A stretch of DNA of 49,407 nucleotides from Ensifer sp. LCM 4579 (GTDB lineage: Bacteria; Pseudomonadota; Alphaproteobacteria; Rhizobiales; Rhizobiaceae). The notes under the pieces are model-generated. The model saw nothing but the letters and a program-made list of their open reading frames with translations. It did not search any database and was not told the origin of the DNA. The position numbers and the translations under genes are program-made. The stretch is from the NCBI RefSeq assembly GCF_001854885.1, contig NZ_MDDV01000061.1, positions 19,744 to 69,150 of the forward strand, written 5' to 3'. The stretch's first letter is position 1; every line of letters begins with the position of its first letter. Positions 6,751 to 19,338 of the stretch are shown in pieces.

Positions 6751-7248
6751 ATGTCCCTTCCAGAAAAAGCATTTCCCGTATCCTGGGATGAGTTCCACCG
6801 CGACGCGCGCGCGCTCGCCTGGCGGCTGGCCGATAACGGGCAGGACTGGCGTGCTATGGTCTGCATTACCCGCGGCGGCCTCGTTCCGGCGGCGATCATC
6901 TCCCGCGAGCTCAACATCCGCATGATTGAAACCGTCTGCATCGCCTCCTATCACGACTACGACAGCCAGGGGCAAATGAAGGTGCTCAAAGGCATTTCGG
7001 CGGAAATCGCACGCGATGGCGGCGAAGGCGTGCTTATCGTCGACGACCTGACCGATACCGGAAAGACGGCGGCGGAAGTCCGGGCTATGCTGCCAAAGGC
7101 GCATTTCGCCGCCGTCTACGCCAAGCCAAAGGGACGCCCCTTGGTTGATACCTTCGTCACCGAGGTGAGCCAGGACACATGGATCTATTTCCCCTGGGAC
7201 ATGGGCTTTACCTACCAGGAGCCGATCGCCAAGGGCACGCGCGGCTGA
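6751..7248 (+). CDS. gpt: Xanthine phosphoribosyltransferase
   Basis: The enzyme transfers the phosphoribosyl group from PRPP to xanthine and guanine in cytosolic purine salvage. The 165-aa length matches bacterial Gpt. The PRPP-binding motif [13 protein letters not shown] lies near residues 93-105, and the N-terminal ITRGGLVPA loop near residues 39-47 is typical. The C-terminus WIYFPWDMG is characteristic of the Gpt group. The start at ATG 6751 has CGGAG about 8 nt upstream. Its 3' end overlaps the convergent NAD(P)HX repair gene by 37 bp. Confidence 0.93.
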   Translation: MSLPEKAFPVSWDEFHRDARALAWRLADNGQDWRAMVCITRGGLVPAAIISRELNIRMIETVCIASYHDYDSQGQMKVLKGISAEIARDGGEGVLIVDDLTDTGKTAAEVRAMLPKAHFAAVYAKPKGRPLVDTFVTEVSQDTWIYFPWDMGFTYQEPIAKGTRG

Positions 7249-8750
7249 ACTCGCAGGGTTAACGCTGCGGCGCTGTAGCCGAACGGCGGAATGGTCCCAA
7301 CAAGCATCTCGGCCGTGGCACCCTGGCCGGCCCGCATGCCCGCCTCGCCATGGCGCCAGACGGCGGCCGCGGCCGCTTCGAATGCCGGCATGCCTTGTGC
7401 GAGGTGCGCGCCGATGATGCCGGTAAGCACGTCGCCGGAGCCGGCCGTGGCAAGCCAGGGCGGCGCATTCGCATTGACGACGGCGCGTCCGGACGGTGCC
7501 GCGACGACCGTGTCCGATCCCTTGTACAGGATCACCGCATGACTGAGCTTCGCCGCGGCCTGCGCCTTCTCGATCTTGGAGCGCGCGGTGTCGGCGGCGA
7601 TCTCGGGGAAAAGACGCGCAAACTCGCCCTCGTGCGGCGTCATGACCACTTGCCCGCCCTCCACTGCGATGCGGTCAAAAAGTTCCGACCTCCGCTCCTT
7701 GAAGGACGTCACTGCGTCGGCATCGAGGACGAGCGTCCGGCCGCAGAGCATCAGTGCAAACTCCCTCGCCTTCTTGCCGACTCTGAAGCCGGGACCCAGC
7801 ACGAATGCGCCCAGGCGCCTATCCTTCAGCCATTCGGCAAGGTCGCCGGCCTTGCCTATTTCCTTGAGCATGACGGCGGTGAGATGCGCGGCATTGGCCG
7901 CGATCGCGTCCGGCGGCGAGGCGAGCGTCACCAGCCCCGCGCCGGCGTTGAGGCCGGCCATCGCCGACAGGCGCGCGGCGCCGGTGGAGATCTGCGGCCC
8001 TGAAAAGACGGCGAGATGGCCGCGCCTGTACTTATGCGCTGCCGGATCCAGACCGGGCGCATGCTGTTGCCAGACCGACGGCGTATTGATCCGGAGGTCG
8101 CCGGCCCGCGCGCGCACCACCCGGTCGGGAATGCCGATATCGAAGATCTCGAGCGTGCCGCAGCGCGTGCGCCCCGGCAGGAGAAGATGGCCGGGTTTCG
8201 CGGCCATGAAGGTCACCGTATGCGCGGCAGTGAAACTCGCACCGCGCACCTCGCCGCTCCGCCCATCGATCCCGGAGGGGAGATCGACGGCGATCACCGG
8301 TCGGCGGCTGTCGTCGACCCGCCTGATGGCCTCCTGAGCTTCATCCGGCAGATCGCGGGCAAGTCCCGCGCCGAACAGAGCATCGATCACCACGTCTCCG
8401 GCCCGTGGCTCATAGGTCCCGATCGCCTGAATCTCGCCGGCATAGGCTGCGCGTGCCCGCGCCGCATCGCCCTTCAGTTTGCCGAGGTCGCCAAGCGCGA
8501 AAACGGCGAGGCTAGCGCCGCTCTCGGCGAGTGCCGCTGCCGCCACATAACCGTCGCCGCCATTATTGCCGGGCCCACAGAGAACCACGAAGCGGGAGGC
8601 GGATGGAAAGAGACGCAGCGCCGCCGCCGACACGGCCATTCCCGCCGAGCGCATCAGCGAGAAGCTCTCGATGCCCGAGTCGGCCGCGTCCTTGTCGATT
8701 GCCGCCATCTCGGCCGGCGTTACCAATAGGTCCTGAAGTGCCTCGCGCAT
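7212..8750 (-). CDS. nnr: Bifunctional NAD(P)H-hydrate epimerase / ADP-dependent NAD(P)HX dehydratase
   Basis: This 512-aa enzyme repairs hydrated NADH and NADPH. The N-terminal YjeF epimerase domain (about 1-215) has [11 protein letters not shown]. The C-terminal ribokinase-like dehydratase domain (about 220-500) has [23 protein letters not shown] and the [14 protein letters not shown] nucleotide motif. The frame is open 28 codons further upstream, but that extension is Cys/His/Trp-rich and unlike the family. ATG 8750 ([15 protein letters not shown]) gives the expected N-terminus, though no strong ribosome-binding site precedes it. The C-terminus overlaps gpt tail to tail. Confidence 0.92.
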   Translation of the reverse strand: MREALQDLLVTPAEMAAIDKDAADSGIESFSLMRSAGMAVSAAALRLFPSASRFVVLCGPGNNGGDGYVAAAALAESGASLAVFALGDLGKLKGDAARARAAYAGEIQAIGTYEPRAGDVVIDALFGAGLARDLPDEAQEAIRRVDDSRRPVIAVDLPSGIDGRSGEVRGASFTAAHTVTFMAAKPGHLLLPGRTRCGTLEIFDIGIPDRVVRARAGDLRINTPSVWQQHAPGLDPAAHKYRRGHLAVFSGPQISTGAARLSAMAGLNAGAGLVTLASPPDAIAANAAHLTAVMLKEIGKAGDLAEWLKDRRLGAFVLGPGFRVGKKAREFALMLCGRTLVLDADAVTSFKERRSELFDRIAVEGGQVVMTPHEGEFARLFPEIAADTARSKIEKAQAAAKLSHAVILYKGSDTVVAAPSGRAVVNANAPPWLATAGSGDVLTGIIGAHLAQGMPAFEAAAAAVWRHGEAGMRAGQGATAEMLVGTIPPFGYSAAALTLRVQPRVPLAIGSW

Positions 8751-8808
8751 GGGTGGATCTAAGCGCGAGTGGACGCACAAGACAAGAGCAACGGACCAAG
8801 CACCGCTT

Positions 8809-8825
8809 TGCATATGATTTATGCA
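8809..8825. promoter_or_regulatory. Weak NtrC-like palindrome upstream of glnB
   Basis: TGCAT and ATGCA form a symmetric site with a 7-bp spacer, about 200 bp upstream of the sigma-54 promoter, a position usual for an NtrC enhancer. The match to the TGCAC-N7-GTGCA consensus is poor. A better isolated half site (TTGGTGCA) lies near 8997-9004. Both are candidates only. Confidence 0.25.
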
Positions 8826-8916
8826 TCTGCACACAATTGATGCTCAAACAACATGCACTCAGTTCAAATCGGCGATGGCGCCGAGGCATGAGAGCGCATC
8901 AGACGATCAAGTCTGA

Positions 8917-9435
<519 letters not shown>

Positions 9436-9492
9436 TCACCTATTCTACAAGGGTCTGTCGACATTCGCGACCCTATACCCTCGTTCGATCTT

Positions 9493-9508
9493 GGGGCCGT
9501 CCGGCCCC
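9493..9508 (+). promoter_or_regulatory. GC hairpin in the glnB-glnA intergenic leader
   Basis: GGGGCC-GTCC-GGCCCC forms a 6-bp stem about 45 bp before the glnA start. No T tract follows, so it is likelier to be an RNA stability or processing element than a terminator. This is inference from structure only. Confidence 0.35.
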
Positions 9509-9551
9509 GAATTGCCAAACCTTGGTTATCTCACACAGGGAATTACAAAAA

Positions 9552-10961
9552 ATGACGACTGCGAGTGAAGTTCTGAAGCAGATCCAGGAAAACGACGTCA
9601 AATTCGTCGACCTGCGCTTTACCGACCCGAAGGGCAAACTCCAGCATGTGACCATGGACGTTGCTGTCGTGGACGAGGACATGTTCGCCGATGGCGTCAT
9701 GTTCGACGGCTCCTCGATCGCCGGCTGGAAGGCCATCAACGAGTCCGACATGGTGCTGATGCCCGACCCGGAAACGGCGCATATGGACCCGTTCTTCGCG
9801 CAGTCCACCATGGTCATCGTCTGCGACATTCTCGATCCGGTCTCCGGCGAAGCCTATAACCGCGACCCGCGCGGCACCGCGAAAAAGGCCGAAGCCTATC
9901 TCAAGGCCTCCGGCGTCGGCGACACGGTTTTCGTCGGGCCGGAAGCCGAGTTCTTCGTCTTTGACGACGTCCGCTACAAGGCCGATCCCTACAACACCGG
10001 CTTCAAGCTCGACTGCACCGAGCTGCCCTCTAATGACGACACCGACTACGAGACGGGCAATCTCGGCCATCGCCCGCGCATCAAGGGCGGTTACTTCCCG
10101 GTTCCGCCGGTCGACAGCTGCCAGGACATGCGCTCCGAAATGCTCACCGTTCTCGCCGAAATGGGCGTGACTGTGGAAAAGCACCACCACGAAGTTGCCG
10201 CCGCACAGCATGAACTCGGCGTCAAGTTCGACGCACTCGTCCGCAACGCCGACAAGATGCAGATCTACAAATATGTCGTGCATCAGGTCGCCAATGCATA
10301 CGGAAAGACCGCGACCTTCATGCCGAAGCCGGTTTTCGGCGACAATGGTTCGGGCATGCACGTGCACCTGTCGATCTGGAAGGACGGCAAGCCGACTTTC
10401 GCCGGTGACGAGTATGCCGGCCTTTCGGAAACCTGCCTCTACTTCATCGGCGGCATCATCAAGCATGCCAAGGCGATCAATGCTTTCACCAACCCGTCGA
10501 CGAACTCCTACAAGCGTCTCGTCCCGGGCTATGAAGCACCGGTCCTGCTGGCCTATTCCGCCCGCAATCGCTCGGCTTCCTGCCGCATTCCGTTCGGCAG
10601 CAACCCGAAGGCGAAGCGCGTCGAAGTCCGCTTCCCCGACCCGAGCGCGAATCCCTATCTCGCCTTCGCCGCCATGCTGATGGCCGGCCTCGACGGCATC
10701 AAGAACAAGATTCATCCAGGCAAGGCGATGGACAAGGATCTTTATGATCTGCCGCCGAAGGAACTGAAGAAGATCCCGACCGTCTGCGGCAGCCTGCGCG
10801 AAGCTCTGGAAAGCCTCGACAAGGACCGCAAGTTCCTGACCGCCGGCGGCGTCTTCGACGACGATCAGATCGACTCGTTCATCGAGCTCAAGATGCAGGA
10901 AGTCATGCGCTTCGAAATGACCCCGCATCCGGTCGAGTTCGACATGTACTACTCCGTCTGA
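9552..10961 (+). CDS. glnA: Glutamine synthetase type I
   Basis: The enzyme makes glutamine from glutamate and ammonium with ATP; it forms a cytosolic dodecamer. The 469-aa length is canonical for GSI. Seen motifs include the beta-grasp segment [13 protein letters not shown], the glutamate/metal region [12 protein letters not shown], the ATP loop [16 protein letters not shown] and the adenylylation Tyr in DKDLYDLPP, near residue 397. The ATG at 9552 is chosen because [10 protein letters not shown] is the conserved N-terminus; the frame is open 10 codons further. It is cotranscribed with glnB, and GlnE-type adenylylation is expected from the Tyr. Confidence 0.97.
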   Translation: MTTASEVLKQIQENDVKFVDLRFTDPKGKLQHVTMDVAVVDEDMFADGVMFDGSSIAGWKAINESDMVLMPDPETAHMDPFFAQSTMVIVCDILDPVSGEAYNRDPRGTAKKAEAYLKASGVGDTVFVGPEAEFFVFDDVRYKADPYNTGFKLDCTELPSNDDTDYETGNLGHRPRIKGGYFPVPPVDSCQDMRSEMLTVLAEMGVTVEKHHHEVAAAQHELGVKFDALVRNADKMQIYKYVVHQVANAYGKTATFMPKPVFGDNGSGMHVHLSIWKDGKPTFAGDEYAGLSETCLYFIGGIIKHAKAINAFTNPSTNSYKRLVPGYEAPVLLAYSARNRSASCRIPFGSNPKAKRVEVRFPDPSANPYLAFAAMLMAGLDGIKNKIHPGKAMDKDLYDLPPKELKKIPTVCGSLREALESLDKDRKFLTAGGVFDDDQIDSFIELKMQEVMRFEMTPHPVEFDMYYSV

Positions 10962-11006
10962 TGCGGACCGGGACCGCCCGCTCCCACGGGGACCGGACTT
11001 GACAGG

Positions 11007-11038
11007 AAAAGGCGGGCTTCTAGCGAGGCCCGCCTTTT
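11007..11038 (+). terminator. Rho-independent terminator of glnA
   Basis: AAAAGGCGGGC and GCCCGCCTTTT form an 11-bp perfect stem around a 10-nt loop, ending in TTTTCT, 46 bp after the glnA stop. This is a textbook intrinsic terminator. Confidence 0.9.
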
Positions 11039-11137
11039 CTCGATGCGACGGTGCGAACGCTTGGTCACCGGATTCGTCCACCTATTGATGTTCCACATGC
11101 GACAACCCAGATATGGTCTGAAAGGATGTGTTGCGTC

Positions 11138-11467
11138 ATGAAACAGAGAAACGCGAAATTCGAGATCGGGCAGGTGGTCCGGCACCGGCACTTCCCGTTT
11201 CGGGGCGTCATTTTCGACGTCGATCCGGAATATGCAAACACCGAGGATTGGTGGAACGCAATTCCGCAGGAGATCCGGCCAAGCAAGGATCAACCTTTTT
11301 ACCACCTGTTCGCCGAGAACGACGACAGCGAATACGTCGCCTATGTCTCGGAACAGAACCTCGTCTCGGACGAGAGCGGTCAGCCGGTCCGGCACGCTCA
11401 GGTAAATGCCCTGTTTGAAAAGGCCGACGACAGCCACTACAGGCCGAAGGCCGTCTACCAGCATTGA
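11138..11467 (+). CDS. hspQ: Heat shock protein HspQ
   Basis: The 109-aa product belongs to the HspQ (YccV) family, small cytosolic proteins that bind hemimethylated DNA in E. coli and act as specificity factors for Lon. Motifs: FEIGQVVRHRHFPFRGVIFDVDPEY near residues 7-31, WWNAIP and the FYHLFAE..YVAYVSEQNL core. ATG 11138 gives the family N-terminus (MKQRNAKFEIG), with AAAGG upstream. The ATG at 11126 is too close to that site. A strong terminator follows. Confidence 0.93.
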   Translation: MKQRNAKFEIGQVVRHRHFPFRGVIFDVDPEYANTEDWWNAIPQEIRPSKDQPFYHLFAENDDSEYVAYVSEQNLVSDESGQPVRHAQVNALFEKADDSHYRPKAVYQH

Positions 11468-11512
11468 CAACGGTGATCTCGGGTCGACTCGACGCAAGAT
11501 CATCAGCCGAAG

Positions 11513-11549
11513 AAGGTGCGAGCGGGAAGCCGTTCGCACCTTTTCTTTT
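11513..11549 (+). terminator. Rho-independent terminator of hspQ
   Basis: AAGGTGCGA (11513-11521) pairs with TCGCACCTT (11534-11542), followed by TTCTTTT. It lies 46 bp after the hspQ stop and is a clear intrinsic terminator on the plus strand. Confidence 0.88.
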
Positions 11550-11565
11550 CAGAGCCCCTATACCA

Positions 11566-11593
11566 GAAGCGCCCGGACGATACCGGGCGCTTC
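11566..11593. terminator. GC-rich hairpin between convergent hspQ and IalB-family gene
   Basis: GAAGCGCCCGG and CCGGGCGCTTC make an 11-bp perfect stem with a 6-nt loop, 28 bp beyond the stop of the minus-strand IalB-family gene. It probably ends that transcript, though no T run follows on the minus strand. Confidence 0.5.
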
Positions 11594-11620
11594 CGAACTC
11601 GCTCCCGGGTGCGCGTGTGC

Positions 11621-12250
11621 TTACTGCTGCTTGGCAGCCTTCTGCGCCTCTTCAAGCTTCTTGCGTGCGTCTTCGGCCTTCTTCTGCATTTCCTCCTGCA
11701 GCAGGCGCTGACGCTCTTCGAGCTGCGACTGCTCGATCGGCTCGCCGTCAAAGACGCCGGTGAAGCCTTCCAGCGTCATCTTGATGGGGTTGGGAGCGCG
11801 CTGGAAATTGACCGACGTAAAGACGACCTCGTTGCCCTTCTTCAGGCTGGCGATCACCGCGTCGGAGAGCGGCGCTTCGGCAACGCACTTGTCGGGCATG
11901 CAGATTGCGTAGTCGAGCTTGACGGCCTTGCCGCCGTCGATCTGCATCTGGACCCCCGGCGGGATCATCCGCGCCGACGGCACGGAAACCTGCAGCACCT
12001 TACGGTTGACCTTACCGGAGACGGTGATCAGTCCGACAGCGGTGACGAGCTGGCCGTTGTTGGCGGTAAGCAGGTTCTGCACGATGCAAACGTCGTTGTC
12101 CTCCTGCTTGGTGCAGACCTTGAACCATCCCCGCGGCGCCTTGCCTCCCGCCTGCTGCGCGGATGCCACGCCCGGTGCGCCGGCGGCTGCTACGGTGAGC
12201 GCCAACGCTGCCATTCCCGCGCGTTTGGCGAAGTTCGACTTGAAGATCAT
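11621..12250 (-). CDS. Invasion-associated locus B (IalB) family protein
   Basis: The 209-aa exported protein starts at ATG 12250, with CAGGAGA 9 nt upstream. A signal peptide is visible (KRAGMAALALTVAAAGAPGVASAQQ, cut after the ASA near residue 31). The IalB domain follows (about 40-175) with GWFKVCTKQEDNDVC, LLTANNGQLV, VPPGVQMQIDGG-like and CMPDKCVAEAPL; the paired cysteines are typical. The last 40 residues are a charged helix rich in Glu, Gln and Lys (EERQRLLQEEMQKKAEDARK), probably a coiled coil. In rhizobia these are periplasmic or outer-membrane-linked proteins of unclear role. IalB was first linked to erythrocyte invasion by Bartonella. Confidence 0.88.
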   Translation of the reverse strand: MIFKSNFAKRAGMAALALTVAAAGAPGVASAQQAGGKAPRGWFKVCTKQEDNDVCIVQNLLTANNGQLVTAVGLITVSGKVNRKVLQVSVPSARMIPPGVQMQIDGGKAVKLDYAICMPDKCVAEAPLSDAVIASLKKGNEVVFTSVNFQRAPNPIKMTLEGFTGVFDGEPIEQSQLEERQRLLQEEMQKKAEDARKKLEEAQKAAKQQ

Positions 12251-12491
12251 TGTGATTCCGTCTCCTGAAATCCGGTCACGGAACATGCCGTTCCGCTGGT
12301 GAGTATCGTCAGCCGCCGCTGTCCTGTTGGCCAAATGAGGCTTTTGAATGGCCCCAATTCCGGAAACACCTGTTACATTGGCTCGTGCCGTTTATCCAGT
12401 GTTTCGTTGCATTTTTTGAGTTTGTTGGAAATATGCGTGCGCATTGCTAACGTGCCGGGATTCGGCAGTACAGATCCCACGGGAGGTCAAG

Positions 12492-14309
12492 TTGCGCGCA
12501 ATTCTTTCCGGCCTGGTCATGCTCCTGGCAACCGGCTTGGCTGCTTATCAAGCCGCCGCCGAACCGGTGCATGCCATCGCCATGCATGGCGAGCCTGCTC
12601 TGCCGGCCGATTTCAAGCACTTCCCCTATGTCAATCCGGACGTGAAGAAAGGGGGCAGGATCGCCTATGGCGTCGTCGGCACCTTCGACAGCCTCAATCC
12701 CTTCATCCTGAAGAGCATGCGCACCACCGCGCGCGGCATGTGGGACCCGGCATTCGGCAATCTGGTCTACGAGTCGCTGATGCAACGCTCCCAGGACGAG
12801 CCCTTCACCATGTACGGGCTGCTTGCCGAGACCGTCGAGTGGGATGAAGACCGCACCTTCATCCAGTTCAACCTGAACCCCAAGGCACGTTGGGCCGACG
12901 GCCAGCCGGTGACCGCCGAGGATGTCATCTTCACTTTCGAATTGCTGCGCGACAAGGGACGTGCGCCGTTCAGCAATCGCCTAGCGAAGGTGGCGAAGAT
13001 GGAAAAGGTCGGAGAGCGCAGCGTGCGCTTCACCTTCACCGAGGACGCGGATCGCGAATTCCCGCTGCTGCTCGCGCTGTCGCCGGTGCTGCCGAAGCAT
13101 GCCGTCGACGTCGAGATATTCGACCGGACGACACTCGAGCCGCCGCTCGGTTCCGGCCCCTATCGCGTCGCCGATGTGAGACCGGGCGAACGAATTGTCT
13201 ACCGGCGCAATCCGGACTATTGGGGCAAGGACCTGCCCTCGAAGATCGGGGTCGACAATTACGACGAGATTTCCGTCGAATATTTTCTCCAGGAAAACAC
13301 CCTGTTCGAGGCTTTCAAGAAGGGTGAGGTCGACGTCTATCCGGAGGGCAGCGCGACCAAATGGGCGCGCGCCTATGATTTCCCGGCGGTTCAGTCCGGC
13401 AACGTGATCAAGGAGAGCTTCAAGCCTGAAACACCCTCCGGCATGCTCGGTTTCGTCTTCAACACCCGCAGGCCGATGTTCCAAAACATCAAACTTCGGC
13501 AGGGCCTCGCACTCGTCTTCGACTTCGAGTGGGTGAACAAGAATCTCTTCGACGGAGCCTATACGCGGACGCAGAGCTATTGGCAGAATTCATCGCTTTC
13601 CTTCCTCGGTGTCGCCGCCGACGACCGCGAGCTTGAGCTGATGGGGGACGTTCGGGAGCGGATCAATCCGGCGATCCTCGACGGAACCTACCGTCTTCCC
13701 GTAACCGACGGGTCCGGCCGCGATCGCAATGTGCTGAGGGAGGCGGTGACGCTGCTCCGGGAAGCCGGCTATGTCATCAAGGACGGCAAAATGGTCGATG
13801 AGAAGACGGGCGCCCCGCTCACCTTCGAGATCATGAGCCAGAATGCGGGCCAGGAGAAGATCGCGCTGGCCTATCAGCGCTTCCTGGCGCCGCTCGGCAT
13901 CGTCGCGACGGTGCGGACGGTCGACGACTCCCAATACCAGCAACGCAGCCAGTCCTTCGACTATGACGTCATCATCAAGTCCTATCCGTCGTCGCTGTCG
14001 CCGGGAGCGGAGCAGATATCCTATTGGGGATCCGTATCGCGCGATCGCCAAGGCAGTTCCAACTTTGCCGGCGTTGCCAACAAGGACGTCGACAAGATGA
14101 TCGACAATATCCTGCGGGCACAGACGCCCGAGGATTTCACCGCCGCCGTGCGCGCGCATGACCGGCTGCTGGTCAACAATTCCTACGTCGTGCCGCTCTA
14201 CCATCTCGATGCGCAATGGATCGCCCGCTGGAAGCATATCGGCCGGCCGGCAAAGGTGCCGCTTTATGGCTATCAGCTGCCGACCTGGTGGGACGAGCGT
14301 GCCCAGTAG
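12492..14309 (+). CDS. Extracellular solute-binding protein family 5 (oligopeptide/YejA-like)
   Basis: The protein is about 605 aa and starts at TTG 12492, chosen because GGGAGG lies 5 nt upstream and the start opens a signal peptide (MRAILSGLVMLLATGLAAYQAAA). The SBP_bac_5 domain fills the mature protein: GTFDSLNPFIL near the N-terminus, RWADGQPVTAEDVIFTFELL, GSGPYRV and YRRNPDYWGKDLP are family signatures. It resembles YejA-type binding proteins for oligopeptides. No permease or ATPase gene is adjacent, so it is an orphan that must work with a transporter encoded elsewhere. It is divergent from the IalB-family gene. Confidence 0.92.
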   Translation: MRAILSGLVMLLATGLAAYQAAAEPVHAIAMHGEPALPADFKHFPYVNPDVKKGGRIAYGVVGTFDSLNPFILKSMRTTARGMWDPAFGNLVYESLMQRSQDEPFTMYGLLAETVEWDEDRTFIQFNLNPKARWADGQPVTAEDVIFTFELLRDKGRAPFSNRLAKVAKMEKVGERSVRFTFTEDADREFPLLLALSPVLPKHAVDVEIFDRTTLEPPLGSGPYRVADVRPGERIVYRRNPDYWGKDLPSKIGVDNYDEISVEYFLQENTLFEAFKKGEVDVYPEGSATKWARAYDFPAVQSGNVIKESFKPETPSGMLGFVFNTRRPMFQNIKLRQGLALVFDFEWVNKNLFDGAYTRTQSYWQNSSLSFLGVAADDRELELMGDVRERINPAILDGTYRLPVTDGSGRDRNVLREAVTLLREAGYVIKDGKMVDEKTGAPLTFEIMSQNAGQEKIALAYQRFLAPLGIVATVRTVDDSQYQQRSQSFDYDVIIKSYPSSLSPGAEQISYWGSVSRDRQGSSNFAGVANKDVDKMIDNILRAQTPEDFTAAVRAHDRLLVNNSYVVPLYHLDAQWIARWKHIGRPAKVPLYGYQLPTWWDERAQ

Positions 14310-14375
14310 GCTGGTACCCATCCGGTAACGCATTGAAAGAGTCAGGGCAGCGGCCTATGTCGCAGCCTTGATGCG

Positions 14376-14487
14376 TTGCCGCCCGGGCTTGCTCAGCAGT
14401 TCGGGCGGCAACATGCACAGCACGAGGACCGCGTCGCTCGGAGACGACGCGCGTCTTTTAGACGCAAATGTCGCTGTAGCTCTTTGA
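14376..14487. repeat. Mosaic palindromic repeat, copy 2
   Basis: The inverted repeat TTGCCGCCCG/CGGGCGGCAA (14376-14411) may terminate the upstream gene. From 14441 the shared module follows: ACGCGCGTCTTTTAGACGCAA, then TGTCGCTGTAGCTCTTTGA. It ends about 30 bp before the frnE-like gene, so any promoter of that gene must lie within or across the repeat. Confidence 0.7.
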
Positions 14488-14516
14488 CAGCGTAAGCGAA
14501 TGGGAAAGGCCGCACC

Positions 14517-15182
14517 ATGGAAACCGTCAATATCGATATCGTCTCGGACGTCGTCTGCCCGTGGTGCTATCTCGGCAAGAACCGCCTCGACCAGGCGATC
14601 GCCAACGTGGCCAACGAGGTGCAGGTCGCGATCCAATGGCGTCCCTATCAGCTCAACCCCGATCTGCCGCCGGAGGGCGTCGACCATAAGCGTCACCTCG
14701 CGGAAAAGTTCGGCGGCAAGGCCGCCGTCGACCGCGCACATGAAATGCTCGAAGGGCTCGGTCGCGAGGCCGGCATCGCCTTCGATTTCGATGCGGTGAA
14801 GATCAGCCCGAACACGCTCGACGCCCATCGCCTGATCCGCTGGGCCGCCACCAGCGGATCAGCCGCTCAAGCGGAGGCCGTGCGCCTGCTCTTCAAGGCG
14901 AACTTCGAAGAGGGAAAGAATATCGGCGATCACGCGATCCTGCTCGATATCGCGGAAAAGGCCGGGCTCGACCGCCCGGTGATCGGCGCCCTCCTCTCCT
15001 CCGACGCCGACAAGGACGCCGTCACGCAGGAGATCGACATGGCGCGCGACATGGGCGTGACCGGCGTGCCCTGCTTCATCCTCGATCAGCAATATGCGGT
15101 GATGGGCGCGCAATCGGTCGAGGTTCTGACCAACGCGCTTCGCGAACTGGCGGCGATGAAAGCGGCTCGTCCGGCGCATTAG
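14517..15182 (+). CDS. DsbA-family oxidoreductase, FrnE-like
   Basis: The 221-aa cytosolic thioredoxin-fold protein has the redox motif CPWC (VVCPWCYLGKNRL, residues 13-25) and the cis-proline loop GVTGVPCFIL near residues 178-187. An inserted helical domain lies between them, as in DsbA/FrnE and 2-hydroxychromene-2-carboxylate isomerases. There is no signal peptide, so it acts in the cytoplasm. AAAGG lies 8 nt before ATG 14517. FrnE relatives are dithiol oxidoreductases or polyketide isomerases, and the substrate cannot be read from sequence. Its 3' end faces mfd across a long palindrome. Confidence 0.88.
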   Translation: METVNIDIVSDVVCPWCYLGKNRLDQAIANVANEVQVAIQWRPYQLNPDLPPEGVDHKRHLAEKFGGKAAVDRAHEMLEGLGREAGIAFDFDAVKISPNTLDAHRLIRWAATSGSAAQAEAVRLLFKANFEEGKNIGDHAILLDIAEKAGLDRPVIGALLSSDADKDAVTQEIDMARDMGVTGVPCFILDQQYAVMGAQSVEVLTNALRELAAMKAARPAH

Positions 15183-15226
15183 AACGAACAGGGCAGATTG
15201 CAGCCGCGAAACTCAGAGGGTGTTGA

Positions 15227-15295
15227 TACCCCCCTCAGCCCTGCCGGGCATCTCCCCCCTTGTGGGGGAGATGCCCGGCAGGGCTGAGGGGGGTA
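15227..15295. repeat. 32-bp perfect palindrome between convergent genes
   Basis: A 32-bp perfect stem (TACCCCCCTCAGCCCTGCCG onward, repeated inverted) encloses a 5-nt CTTGT loop. It starts 45 bp after the frnE-like stop and ends 3 bp before the mfd stop. It is probably a bidirectional transcription stop. The sequence also resembles dispersed rhizobial palindromes containing GCCCGGCAGGG. Confidence 0.85.
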
Positions 15296-15297
15296 CT

Positions 15298-18801
<3,504 letters not shown>

Positions 18802-18824
18802 CGTTGTGTCATTCCGTTTCTTAC

Positions 18825-18915
18825 GAGCGCCGCGCGTCGTTTCAGACGCGCGAATGTCGCTGCAACTCTTTGAAACCGCGCATCGAGCTTTCCGAAAATC
18901 GGTTTCGATTATCGG
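18825..18915. repeat. Mosaic palindromic repeat, copy 3
   Basis: The shared module (GCCGCGCGTCGTTTCAGACGCG, then TGTCGCTGCAACTCTTTGA) is followed by CCGAAAATCG/CGATTATCGG (18892-18915), a version of the first module of the 5276 copy but in the opposite order. It fills the space between the sdhE stop and the mfd start, and the sequence TGCGCTAG right after it includes the sdhE stop codon. Confidence 0.7.
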
Positions 18916-18924
18916 GTCGATGCG

Positions 18925-19218
18925 CTAGCGGACGGGATCGAAATCCGGGCGATAGGCCGCGATGCGCGCGAACAGCGCCGTCGCATGCCGCTCGGGCAGC
19001 GGCTTCTCTCCCGTAATCCAACGCACGAGGTCGTTGTCCTCCTCGCGCATGATCGTTTCGAGTTCGTCGAGCTCGGCATCGGTGAGGCTTGCGATCTCGG
19101 CTTCGGCGAACTGCCCGAGGATCAGATCCATTTCACGGATGCCGCGGTGCCAGGCGCGAAAGAGGATTCGGCGCCGACGCGGGTCGAGATCGGCGCTCGT
19201 GCGCGAAATGCCGGTCAT
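18925..19218 (-). CDS. sdhE: FAD assembly factor SdhE
   Basis: The 97-aa product is of the SdhE/YgfY (Sdh5, DUF339) family, which promotes covalent attachment of FAD to succinate dehydrogenase. The family motif RRRRILFRAWHRGIREMDLILGQF (with the conserved RG) lies near residues 14-37, followed by LTDAELDELETIMREEDNDLVRWI. ATG 19218 is preceded by AGGAAGGA. The open frame continues far upstream but without family similarity, so the short form is taken. It is divergent from recG with a 120-bp gap, as is common in Rhizobiales. Confidence 0.93.
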   Translation of the reverse strand: MTGISRTSADLDPRRRRILFRAWHRGIREMDLILGQFAEAEIASLTDAELDELETIMREEDNDLVRWITGEKPLPERHATALFARIAAYRPDFDPVR

Positions 19219-19338
19219 GAAACGTCCTTCCTGCCAACCGCCTTTCGCGGCGGATCCCGTGAACAGGGGCTCTATAAACGCTGGAAAGCAGGTTGTCAGC
19301 CTTGCCAAAGCGGGAATTATCGTCCCATTTTCACTCCC

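Noticed and set aside
8751..8834. N-terminal extension of the NAD(P)HX repair enzyme
   Set aside because: The extra 28 residues are Cys/His/Trp-rich and unlike the family, whose proteins begin near ATG 8750.
9543..11081. Minus-strand open frame of 512 codons opposite glnA
   Set aside because: glnA is certain; the antisense product is His/Asp/Val-biased with no recognisable domain and would cross the glnA terminator.
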